In this document: positions 52,525 to 60,400 of the stretch, in pieces | Position numbering within the stretch: the stretch's first letter is position 1 | Layout of the letters: every line of letters starts with the position of its first letter | Assembly (NCBI GenBank): GCA_945897805.1 | Contig: CAMDFX010000008.1 | Span: 62,001-126,000 of the forward strand | Direction: 5' to 3' | Source: Chryseobacterium gleum | GTDB taxonomy: Bacteria; Bacteroidota; Bacteroidia; Flavobacteriales_D; Crocinitomicaceae | Length of the DNA: 64,000 bases | The notes under the pieces: model-generated | The model's input: only the letters and a program-made list of their open reading frames with translations | Told to the model about the DNA's origin: nothing | The model's database searches: none | Made by a program: the position numbers and the translations under genes

Positions 52525-53874
52525 TTATTTAGAATAAACGATGTAGCTCCATGGCGCAAGATTTTCATTCAAACTTGTAGCAATTGATTTTTTCTTTCCA
52601 GTAAAAAGATTGGTGTACTTGCCTTTTAAACTGTTGTTTTCAATTTCTATACTTTGCTTTTGCGCTGAAAGATTTAAAACAACCAATACTTTTTGGCCAT
52701 TTTTTTCTCTTGTAAAAACCAAAACGTTCTTGTTACTTTCAGGACTGATAATTTGCAAATCTCCGCCAAAACTGCCATTCCAAAGTGCTTGATTTTTTTC
52801 TTTTAGCTTGTTGATTTTAGTATAAAAATCAACTAAATCCATTTTGTCCCAGTTGATGCTGTCTTTTTCAAAAAACAACAATCGCCTGTCTAAACTTGTT
52901 TCTTGTCCGTTGTAAAGCAAGTTCATACCTTCCATGGTGGCAGCCAAAATAGCCATGGCAAATCTTGCATCACCCATTCTTTCCATTTCTGTTCCATTCC
53001 AAGAATTTTCATCGTGGTTGGAAGTAAAATTCATTTTGTACGCATTCGTCGGAAATTTTGATCGTTCTGCAACAAATTTTCTGATTTCATCCACATTTTT
53101 CTTTCCTTGCGCTATTTCATTCATGATGTGGTGAAATTCCCAACCATAAGACATATCAAAAGCAGCCGCATGGTGCGCAGGATTTTCAGCTTCAGCAAGC
53201 ATAAAAACCGGTTTGATTGCATCTAATTCTTTGCGTGCATCATTCCAAAAATCAACTGGAACCCAATCAGCAACATCACATCTAAATCCATCAATATCAG
53301 ATGTTTTTACCCAATATTTCATTGATTCAATCATGGCTTTGCGCATGTCTTTGTTGTCATAATTCAAATCTGCAACATCCCACCAATCTGTGCCAATAGT
53401 TGGTTGAAGATTTCCTAAAGAATCAAGCGTGTACCAGTCTTTGTGTCCTTGTTCAACCCAAATGTTATCTGGTGCAGTATGATTAGCAACCCAGTCAATG
53501 ATGATTTTTAAATCCAAAGCATGCGCTGCTTTTACCAATTGATCAAAATCTGACTTAGTTCCAAATTCAGGATTTACCGCCATGTAATCTTTCACTGCGT
53601 AATAACTTCCCAACGAACCTTTTCTGTTTTTGACTCCGATTGGATTTATCGGCATGAGCCACAAGATATCAACGCCCATTGCCTTTAATCTTGGAAGTTC
53701 CTTTTCCAACGCTTTGAAACTTCCCTCTTTGGAAAATTGTCTCACATTTACTTCGTAGATACTCGCGTTTTTAGACCATTCGACTGTTTTTAAAGATGTT
53801 GTAAATGGTTTGTTTTGACTAGTAGAAGTAAAGTGAACTAACAATACTATAACAATGAGTTTTAAAGTATTCAT
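52525..53874 (-). CDS. GH13 alpha-glucan hydrolase, periplasmic or exported
   Basis: 449 residues with a signal-like N-terminus (MNTLKLIVIVLLVHFTSTSQ). WSKNASIYEVNVRQFSKEGSF opens the barrel; LKIIIDWVANHTAP is region I, DIDGFRCDVADW holds the nucleophile Asp, MLAEAENP the acid Glu, and FTSNHDENSW the third Asp. It lacks a T9SS tail, in contrast to the two larger amylases, so it probably acts in the periplasm on maltodextrins taken up by SusC/D. A small C-terminal beta domain ends in APWSYIVYSK. It lies 11 bp from the transporter gene and 12 bp from the kinase gene. Confidence 0.92.
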   Translation of the reverse strand: MNTLKLIVIVLLVHFTSTSQNKPFTTSLKTVEWSKNASIYEVNVRQFSKEGSFKALEKELPRLKAMGVDILWLMPINPIGVKNRKGSLGSYYAVKDYMAVNPEFGTKSDFDQLVKAAHALDLKIIIDWVANHTAPDNIWVEQGHKDWYTLDSLGNLQPTIGTDWWDVADLNYDNKDMRKAMIESMKYWVKTSDIDGFRCDVADWVPVDFWNDARKELDAIKPVFMLAEAENPAHHAAAFDMSYGWEFHHIMNEIAQGKKNVDEIRKFVAERSKFPTNAYKMNFTSNHDENSWNGTEMERMGDARFAMAILAATMEGMNLLYNGQETSLDRRLLFFEKDSINWDKMDLVDFYTKINKLKEKNQALWNGSFGGDLQIISPESNKNVLVFTREKNGQKVLVVLNLSAQKQSIEIENNSLKGKYTNLFTGKKKSIATSLNENLAPWSYIVYSK

Positions 53875-53886
53875 AATTTTTCAGTT

Positions 53887-54753
53887 TTAGATTACATTCT
53901 TGTGATTTTCAAGAATGTATTTTACATGATAATTTATCAATCCGTCGATTGGTTTTTGAATCGTTTGTCCAAGTGTGACTTGATAAAATTTGCAAGCTTC
54001 ATTGAGTTCATTTCTAAAAAGATGTGCGATTGAACCTACAAAATGTACTTTGACATCTTTGTGTTTTTCGAAACAAGCGACATGGATTTGAATGAATTTT
54101 TTGAATCCATCAAAAATCATGTCTTTCACAAATGGATCGTTCGAAAACTGAACAATGAATTTCATGAATGATGCCAGGTAAACATTTGCATTTGACTGCA
54201 TGTAAACATTCTCTACGATAAGGTCTTTTGTCAATCCAGTTTGACTTTCAAAAGCGTCGTGAATGTGCTTAGGTAGTAATTTGTATAAATACATGGACAA
54301 TAATTGTTTGCCAAAATAAGTTCCACTTCCTTCATCTCCTAAAATATAGCCCAACGCAGGCACTTCTTCAAAGATATTTTTTCCGTCAAAATAACAAGAG
54401 TTTGAACCTGTTCCAATGATGCAAGAAATAGATGGTTCTCCTTCGTAAGTTGCATAAGCACAAGCTTTCAAGTCATGGTCAATGTGAATTTTTGCATGAA
54501 TGAACACTTTTTGAAGTCCATTTTCTATTATTTTGTTCAACTCTTTTGAAGAGCAACCAGCGCCGTAAAAGAAAACTAAACTTATTTGAGATTTGATATC
54601 ATTCAAACCTTCGTTTTCACAAACAGTGCTATAAACTAACTCTTCGGAATGAAAATATGGATTCAAACCAATGGTTGAAAAAGATTCATTTCCTGAATCT
54701 TTTAATAGAACCCAATCACTCTTTGTAGAACCGCTATCTATAATTAAAATCAT
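53887..54753 (-). CDS. BadF/BadG-type kinase (N-acetylglucosamine/glucose kinase-like)
   Basis: ASKHA-fold sugar kinase of 288 residues. Phosphate-1 loop is IDSGSTKSDWVL at the N-terminus; IIGTGSNSCYF and LGDEGSGTYFGKQLL form the second phosphate and adenosine loops. It has the fold of GlcNAc kinase rather than ROK glucokinases. As first gene of the kinase-amylase-transporter-pgmB-GH65 operon, it may phosphorylate the free glucose released by maltose phosphorolysis; this is inferred from context. GlcNAc or glucosamine are the alternatives. Confidence 0.85.
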   Translation of the reverse strand: MILIIDSGSTKSDWVLLKDSGNESFSTIGLNPYFHSEELVYSTVCENEGLNDIKSQISLVFFYGAGCSSKELNKIIENGLQKVFIHAKIHIDHDLKACAYATYEGEPSISCIIGTGSNSCYFDGKNIFEEVPALGYILGDEGSGTYFGKQLLSMYLYKLLPKHIHDAFESQTGLTKDLIVENVYMQSNANVYLASFMKFIVQFSNDPFVKDMIFDGFKKFIQIHVACFEKHKDVKVHFVGSIAHLFRNELNEACKFYQVTLGQTIQKPIDGLINYHVKYILENHKNVI

Positions 54754-54784
54754 AACTAAAAAAATGGAAAAAAATGCCTTTGTG

Positions 54785-54796
54785 TCAAAAGTACAC
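54785..54796 (-). promoter_or_regulatory. GTGTA...TTGA motif in the kinase-operon promoter
   Basis: Reads GTGTACTTTTGA on the minus strand, 32 bp before the kinase ATG. It contains TACTTTTG, a match to the TAnnTTTG -7 box. The same 12-mer pattern occurs twice upstream of zwf. Confidence 0.45.
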
Positions 54797-54840
54797 TTTG
54801 CGAATATATAAATTTCTTTTTTACATTTGTGTATGCAAAT
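54797..54840 (+). promoter_or_regulatory. Candidate promoter and palindrome over the regulator start
   Basis: TTTG at 54797-54800 and TACATTTG at 54822-54829 fit the -33 and -7 boxes with a 21-bp gap. The -7 box ends 3 bp before the ATG at 54833, implying a leaderless transcript. The perfect interrupted palindrome ATTTG-TGTATG-CAAAT (54825-54840) covers the start codon and could be an operator for autoregulation. Confidence 0.42.
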
Positions 54841-55576
54841 TAAAAATAAGCATCAAATTAACCATCGAATTTCTACAGATTGTGTGATTTTCGGTTTTCA
54901 CTTTAATCAACTTCGTGTATTATTGATTGAGCGTCAAGCGGTTGAAGGTGTTCCTCAAATGATGGCACTTCCTGGTGATTTGATTTTTGAAGAGGAAAAT
55001 TTAGACATGGCAGCAGGTCGTGTTTTGAAAGAATTAACTGGATTAGATCAAATTTTTCTAGAACAGGTTGGTGCTTTTGGTGATCTAAATCGTGTCAATA
55101 AACCCAATGATAAAAAATGGTTGCAAGCTGTGCGTCAAGATCCAGATGCAAGGGTAATTACTGTTGCCTATTATTCATTGGTAAATATGAGCGATTATGA
55201 ACCACAGCCGTCCTCTTTCGCAAAAGCCGCCTCTTGGGTTTTGGTGGATGAGATTACGGAATTGGCATTCGACCATTTTGAAATTTTTCAATCAGCTTTG
55301 AAAAAGTTGAAAGACAAAATCAATACCCAACCAATCGGATTTAATCTTCTTTCTGAAAAATTTACTTTTTCACAATTGCATAAATTGTATGAAGCTATTT
55401 TGGGCAATGAATTGGATAAAAGAAATTTCCGAAGAAAAATGTTGAAATTAAATATCGTTGAAAGTTTAGATGAAAAACAAGAAGGTGTTCCTCATAAACC
55501 ATCACAATTTTTCAAATTTAACGAAGAAAATTATTTGAAATTAGTCGATAAAGGCTTCAATAATTTTGGATTTTAA
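54833..55576 (+). CDS. NrtR-type transcriptional regulator (Nudix-like sensor plus winged helix)
   Basis: 247 residues from the ATG at 54833. N-terminal Nudix-fold domain (CVIFGFHFNQLRVLLIERQ, MALPGDLIFEEENLDMAAGRVLKELTGL) and C-terminal winged-helix (FTFSQLHKLYEAILGNELDKRNFRRKML). The Nudix box lacks the REUxEExGU acidic core (VLKELTG), so it should bind but not hydrolyse a ligand, as in NrtR and the sugar-sensing members in Bacteroidota (AraR type). It is divergent from the kinase/amylase operon and upstream of the Entner-Doudoroff operon, which suggests it controls both. The ligand is probably a sugar phosphate or ADP-ribose-like compound, but unknown. Confidence 0.87.
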   Translation: MQIKNKHQINHRISTDCVIFGFHFNQLRVLLIERQAVEGVPQMMALPGDLIFEEENLDMAAGRVLKELTGLDQIFLEQVGAFGDLNRVNKPNDKKWLQAVRQDPDARVITVAYYSLVNMSDYEPQPSSFAKAASWVLVDEITELAFDHFEIFQSALKKLKDKINTQPIGFNLLSEKFTFSQLHKLYEAILGNELDKRNFRRKMLKLNIVESLDEKQEGVPHKPSQFFKFNEENYLKLVDKGFNNFGF

Positions 55577-55629
55577 ATTACTTATGGTAAAAAGTACATT
55601 AATCAATTGTTAATTTTTTCAAATACTTA

Positions 55630-55661
55630 GTGTATAATTGACGTAAAGGGTGTATATTTGA
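55630..55661 (+). promoter_or_regulatory. Direct-repeat site and promoter upstream of zwf
   Basis: GTGTATAATTGA (55630-55641) and GTGTATATTTGA (55650-55661) are spaced exactly 20 bp, about two helical turns. The second contains TATATTTG, an exact -7 box (55653-55660). The zwf start is at 55693. Together they are a candidate operator-promoter of the Entner-Doudoroff operon. Confidence 0.5.
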
Positions 55662-55692
55662 TTTTTGAATTCAAAATTGATAATACATTTTT

Positions 55693-57177
55693 ATGGCACA
55701 AACAAAAAAATCACCCATCATAAAATCTTTCAACGCAGTCATTTTTGGTGGAGATGGTGACTTGGCAGTGCGTAAAATTTACCCTGCGCTTTTTCATCGA
55801 TTTGTTGATAAGCAGCTCAATGTAGATTTCAACATTTATACAATTACGAGATCAAATGACAAGCACGTTGCCTTCAATGAGCGTTTAAGAAAATTTATTT
55901 CTGAATCAACAGATTATGAAGTAGATCAGAAAACTGTTGAAACGTTTTTGAAAAAAATAATTGTTCTTACACTTTCTGGTCATTCGATAGAAGATTATCA
56001 ACCTTTGAAAATTGAATTGGATAAAAATCCAAGTTTTCAGAATGTTTACTATTTATCGACTCCTTCTGCTGCTTTTGGTGAAATTGGAGATGCATTAAAT
56101 GCGTGTGGATTAATCAACGAGAGTAGCAAAGTGGTGCTTGAAAAACCTTTGGGAAATAGCTTGGCTTCATCCAAACAAATTCATGCAACTATTAGTAGAT
56201 CTTTCACTGAAAAGCAAATTTATAGAATCGACCATTATTTAGGAAAAGAAACGGTTCAAAATTTAATGGTTTTGAGGTTTGCCAATCACCTTTTTGAAAG
56301 TGCTTGGGATTCTGAACACATTGAATCTATTCAAATTACCGTTGCTGAAGGCTTGGGCGTTGAGAAACGGGGAGAATATTACGACAATAGTGGCGCTTTA
56401 TTGGACATGGTTCAAAATCATTTACTTCAATTGTTGTGTTTGGTTGCGATGGAACCACCTGCGCAATTAGATGCAGATTCGGTGAGAAATGAAAAATTGA
56501 AAGTCTTAAAATCTTTGCGATTATTAGATGAAAAATCAATTTTAACAGATACCGCAAAAGGCCAATATACGAGAGGAAAAGTGGACGGTCATTCGTTGAA
56601 TTCTTATTTGGAAGACATTGGTAAATATGAATCTTCCACCGAAACTTTTGTTGCTATCAAAGCGCACATTGACAATTGGAGATGGAAAAACACACCTTTC
56701 TACTTGAGAACTGGAAAGAGAATGACCAAAAGGTATTCTGAAATTGTCATTAATTTTAAAAGTGTAAAACACAATCTTTTTCATGCACAAGGCGATATTC
56801 CTGGCAATAAATTAATCATGCGTTTGCAACCTGAGGAAAGAATTGAATTGGTTCAAATGACAAAATTACCTGGACCCGGTGGTTATCGATATAGACCTAT
56901 TTCTTTGAAATTGGATTACATGGATTCATTTACCGAACGTTTTCCAGAGGCGTATGAGCGATTAATTGTTGACATCTTGAGAGGTGAACAAACGCTTTTT
57001 ATGCGTCAAGATGAACTTGAAGCTGCTTGGATTTGGATTGAATCGGTTGTAAATGGCTGGAAAAAATCCAATCAAAAAAATATTCTCTATGAAGCAGGAA
57101 CTTGGGGCCCAGGAGAACAAATTATGAAGAAAAATCATACTTGGTCAACCAATCCGAAAGTCAATGAAGGAATTTAA
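55693..57177 (+). CDS. zwf: Glucose-6-phosphate 1-dehydrogenase
   Basis: Oxidises glucose-6-phosphate to 6-phosphogluconolactone with NADP or NAD. The N-terminal dinucleotide motif is GGDGDLAVRK (residues 19-28), a variant of the usual GASGDLAxRK. RIDHYLGKETVQN (about residues 178-190) is the active-site signature, with catalytic His-Asp pair; LRTGKRM and the C-terminal WGP are also conserved. 494 aa. First gene of a four-gene Entner-Doudoroff operon; the 3' end overlaps pgl by 14 bp. No 6-phosphogluconate dehydrogenase (gnd) is in the window, so flux goes to the ED branch. Confidence 0.97.
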   Translation: MAQTKKSPIIKSFNAVIFGGDGDLAVRKIYPALFHRFVDKQLNVDFNIYTITRSNDKHVAFNERLRKFISESTDYEVDQKTVETFLKKIIVLTLSGHSIEDYQPLKIELDKNPSFQNVYYLSTPSAAFGEIGDALNACGLINESSKVVLEKPLGNSLASSKQIHATISRSFTEKQIYRIDHYLGKETVQNLMVLRFANHLFESAWDSEHIESIQITVAEGLGVEKRGEYYDNSGALLDMVQNHLLQLLCLVAMEPPAQLDADSVRNEKLKVLKSLRLLDEKSILTDTAKGQYTRGKVDGHSLNSYLEDIGKYESSTETFVAIKAHIDNWRWKNTPFYLRTGKRMTKRYSEIVINFKSVKHNLFHAQGDIPGNKLIMRLQPEERIELVQMTKLPGPGGYRYRPISLKLDYMDSFTERFPEAYERLIVDILRGEQTLFMRQDELEAAWIWIESVVNGWKKSNQKNILYEAGTWGPGEQIMKKNHTWSTNPKVNEGI

Positions 57178-57823
57178 TTCAAAAGTTCAGCTTGAACAAT
57201 CTTTGTGTGATGATTTGGTGAAAATTATTCAACAAGCCATAGCTGAAAAGGGTTCTGCAAACATTTTGTTATCCGGCGGTTCATCTCCGATTCATTTGTA
57301 TGAAATGCTATCGAAGTGCGAAATTGATTGGTCAAAAGTGATTATTGGATTGGTAGATGAAAGATTTGTTGAACCCAACAATGATTTTAGCAACGAGAAA
57401 ATGATTCGCGAAAAGTTGATTCAAAATCAGGCTTCAACAGCTACATTTTACGGAATGGTTGAAAATAGCAATGACCAAATGGAAAATGTAAAAAGCATTG
57501 CTTCAACATACGCAGTTTTTTACAATCAATTGGATTTGGTGCTTTTAGGGATGGGAGAAGACGGTCACACAGCTTCACTTTTTCCAGGAGATGATGTTTC
57601 AGAGAAATTACTGAGATCCCAAAAAATCGGAATTTACAATACGATTTCTCCAAATTTCCCTAACGATAGAATAACTTGCAGTGCTGAGATGTTGCGGCAA
57701 GCAGAAAATATCATTTTGATGATATCGGGCGAAAAGAAGTTACATGTCTTTGAAACTTCTTCGGAAAATCATTTGCCGATTTCATTTTTCAAGGATAAAC
57801 TACAAGTTTACTATTCAATTTAA
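57164..57823 (+). CDS. pgl: 6-phosphogluconolactonase
   Basis: Hydrolyses the lactone produced by Zwf. Glucosamine-6-phosphate isomerase-like fold: LSGGSSPIHLYE at the phosphate site, GLVDERFVEPNNDFSNEKMIRE and LLGMGEDGHTASLFPGD. 219 aa. Starts within the end of zwf (14-bp overlap) and precedes edd by 5 bp, so all four genes are co-transcribed. Confidence 0.94.
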   Translation: MKEFNSKVQLEQSLCDDLVKIIQQAIAEKGSANILLSGGSSPIHLYEMLSKCEIDWSKVIIGLVDERFVEPNNDFSNEKMIREKLIQNQASTATFYGMVENSNDQMENVKSIASTYAVFYNQLDLVLLGMGEDGHTASLFPGDDVSEKLLRSQKIGIYNTISPNFPNDRITCSAEMLRQAENIILMISGEKKLHVFETSSENHLPISFFKDKLQVYYSI

Positions 57824-57828
57824 TTGAA

Positions 57829-59625
57829 ATGAAGGAAATTATTCAAGAAGTTACCAATCGAATTATCGAAAGAAGTTCAGGAACGAGAAAAAAATATTTG
57901 GAACAAATGCAATCCCAATTCAGAACAGAATATGTGAGAGGTTCTTTGCATTGCGGAAATTTAGCCCATGCTTTTGCTGGTTGCGGAAGTCATGACAAAG
58001 CTGTGTTGACTGAAAATTTTCAGCCAAATTTAGGGATTGTGACTGCATACAATGATATGCTTTCTGCGCACAAAACGTATGAAGATTACCCGAAACACAT
58101 TAGAAATTACGCCAATAAATATAATGCGGTTGCGCAAGTTGCTGGTGGCGTTCCTGCGATGTGCGATGGCGTGACACAAGGTCAAGACGGAATGGATTTG
58201 TCTCTTTTTAGTAGAGATGTAATTGCGATGTCTTCTGTAATTTCTTTGTCGCACAATGTTTTTGACGGAGTTATCAACTTGGGAATTTGCGATAAAATTG
58301 TTCCCGGTTTGATGATGGGTTCATTGAAATTTGGCTATTTGCCCATGGTTTTCTTGCCCGGTGGACCCATGGAAACTGGAATTAGCAACGATGAAAAGGC
58401 AAAAATCAGACAAGATTTTGCGGAAGGAAAAATTGACCGTGCGGCATTGCTAAAGGGCGAATCAGATTCTTATCATTCGCCGGGCACATGTACTTTTTAC
58501 GGAACAGCCAACAGCAATCAAATGTTGATGGAAATTATGGGACTGCAACTTCCAGGTTCTAGTTTTGTGAATCCTGGAACAAAATTGCGCGAAAAATTGA
58601 ATGAAGAAGGAGTGAAAACGTTGATTAATTCGATTCGCCAAAAATCATTCGATAGTTCATTGGCATACATTATTAGCGAAAAAACGATTGTGAATGGAAT
58701 TGTCGGTTTGCTTGCAACTGGCGGTTCTACCAATCATACAATCCATTTAATTGCCATTGCAAGAGCAGCAGGAATTATCATCAATTGGGAAGATTTTTCA
58801 GATTTATCGAAAATTGTTCCTTTGTTGACTAGAATTTATCCAAATGGAGCAGCTGATGTGAATCATTTTCATGCCGCTGGTGGAATGGGATTTGTGATAA
58901 GAACTTTGCTTGAAAACGAATTTTTGCACCAAGATGTTTTCACGATTCTTGGTTTTGGATTAGATAAATATACGCAAGAACCAAAAATTGAGAATGATAA
59001 AATTGTTTGGATTGAAGGTTCAAAAAACACCTTGAATGAATCTATTTTAAGAAGTGCTCTGAATCCTTTTCAGTTTGAAGGAGGTATTAGAATTATGAAA
59101 GGAAATATTGGTCGTTCGGTGATCAAAACATCCGCTGTTTCGACTGAACATTTGTTTATTGAAGCTCCAGCAATCGTTTTTGAAGAACAAGAAGATTTAA
59201 TCAAAGCTTTCAAGAATGATGAATTAAATATGGATTTCATTGCTATAATTCCTTTTCAAGGTCCAAAACAAAATGGAATGCCAGAATTACATCAGTTAAC
59301 ACCAACGCTTTCAATCATACAGAAAAGAGGACACAAAGTCGCTTTGGTTACAGATGGAAGAATGTCGGGAGCATCTGGAAAAGTGCCGTCTGCAATCCAT
59401 GTTGTGCCAGAAGCCAGAGATGGCGGTTTAATTGGTAAAATTCAAACCGGCGACTTGATTCAATTTGATGCGATTCATGGCGTTTTAACTTGTTTAACTC
59501 CAGATGTTGAATTGAGAGAAACAAGGACGAAGGACAATTCTGGAGTTTTTGGATTGGGAAGAGAAATGTTTGCCAACATGAGAACGATGGTCACTTCGAG
59601 TGAAGAGGGGGCTAGTTTTATTTAA
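57829..59625 (+). CDS. edd: Phosphogluconate dehydratase
   Basis: Iron-sulfur dehydratase (IlvD/Edd family) that converts 6-phosphogluconate to KDPG. Cys ligands are seen in GNLAHAFAGCGSHDK, MCDGVTQGQDGMDLSLFSRD and NLGICDKIVPGL; TDGRMSGASGKVPSAIHV is the conserved C-terminal block. The phrase VAGGVPAMCDGVTQGQDGM distinguishes Edd from IlvD. 598 aa. The end and the eda start are close (eda ATG 11 bp after the stop). Confidence 0.96.
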   Translation: MKEIIQEVTNRIIERSSGTRKKYLEQMQSQFRTEYVRGSLHCGNLAHAFAGCGSHDKAVLTENFQPNLGIVTAYNDMLSAHKTYEDYPKHIRNYANKYNAVAQVAGGVPAMCDGVTQGQDGMDLSLFSRDVIAMSSVISLSHNVFDGVINLGICDKIVPGLMMGSLKFGYLPMVFLPGGPMETGISNDEKAKIRQDFAEGKIDRAALLKGESDSYHSPGTCTFYGTANSNQMLMEIMGLQLPGSSFVNPGTKLREKLNEEGVKTLINSIRQKSFDSSLAYIISEKTIVNGIVGLLATGGSTNHTIHLIAIARAAGIIINWEDFSDLSKIVPLLTRIYPNGAADVNHFHAAGGMGFVIRTLLENEFLHQDVFTILGFGLDKYTQEPKIENDKIVWIEGSKNTLNESILRSALNPFQFEGGIRIMKGNIGRSVIKTSAVSTEHLFIEAPAIVFEEQEDLIKAFKNDELNMDFIAIIPFQGPKQNGMPELHQLTPTLSIIQKRGHKVALVTDGRMSGASGKVPSAIHVVPEARDGGLIGKIQTGDLIQFDAIHGVLTCLTPDVELRETRTKDNSGVFGLGREMFANMRTMVTSSEEGASFI

Positions 59626-59635
59626 AATAATCGAA

Positions 59636-60199
59636 ATGATACAAAACAACATCCAAAATATTTTAGCGAAACATCCAATTGTTCCAGTAGTTACAATTCA
59701 TTTTGAGGATGAGATTGATGGAATAATTAAATCGTTAATTTCTAAAAATATTTTTTGCATCGAAGTGACTTTAAGAACCGATTTTGCTTTCCAAGCGCTT
59801 GAAATTATCAAAGCAAAATATGGCAATCAAATTGCTGTTGGAGTAGGGACGGTTGTGAATAAAGCGCAAGTTCAAAAAGTGAAAGAAATTGGCGTTGATT
59901 TTATTGTCAGTCCGGGAATTAGTCCAGCATTGGCGAATGACTTGAACGATTCAGGAATTGCTTTTATTCCAGGAGTTGCGACACCAAGTGATATCATCGC
60001 AGGAATTCAATTGGGCTGGAATATGTTTAAATTTTTTCCAGCCAATTTGTTTGGAGGGATTGGTGCTTTGAAAACGTACGGACAAGTTTTTCCTGCAATC
60101 ACTTTCTGTCCAACAGGAGGAATAGACGGAAATACTTATGAAGAATATTTAAAATTACAAAACGTGGTAAGCGTTGGAGGATCTTGGATGATGAAATAG
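59636..60199 (+). CDS. eda: KDPG/KHG aldolase
   Basis: Class I aldolase that splits KDPG into pyruvate and glyceraldehyde-3-phosphate. The Schiff-base Lys is in MFKFFPANLFGG; the catalytic Glu in CIEVTLRT; GVGTVVNKAQV and FIVSPGIS are family blocks. I start at the ATG at 59636 (187 aa); a GTG 12 codons upstream would overlap edd. Last gene of the zwf-pgl-edd-eda operon, followed by a perfect hairpin terminator 147 bp on. Confidence 0.95.
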   Translation: MIQNNIQNILAKHPIVPVVTIHFEDEIDGIIKSLISKNIFCIEVTLRTDFAFQALEIIKAKYGNQIAVGVGTVVNKAQVQKVKEIGVDFIVSPGISPALANDLNDSGIAFIPGVATPSDIIAGIQLGWNMFKFFPANLFGGIGALKTYGQVFPAITFCPTGGIDGNTYEEYLKLQNVVSVGGSWMMK

Positions 60200-60345
60200 T
60201 CTAGTAGAAAATGCAAAAAAAGATGGCTGATTTCGTGTCATTTTTTTAATGATGTTTTATTTTGTTTCCCAAATGTACTCGAAAGAGTTTAGGTAAATCA
60301 TCAGCAACTACAAAGAGGTTTTTTGATCTAGGTTATAGTGAAAAA

Positions 60346-60379
60346 AAAATGGCGGTTGAATTATTTCAACCGCCATTTT
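60346..60379. terminator. Perfect 15-bp hairpin, bidirectional terminator between eda and susD
   Basis: AAAATGGCGGTTGAA (60346-60360), loop TTAT, TTCAACCGCCATTTT. Flanked by A on the left and T on the right, so it can terminate both the ED operon and the convergent SusC/D operon. It ends 22 bp before the susD stop codon. Confidence 0.93.
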
Positions 60380-60400
60380 AAATTATGAAAAAAACTAAAA

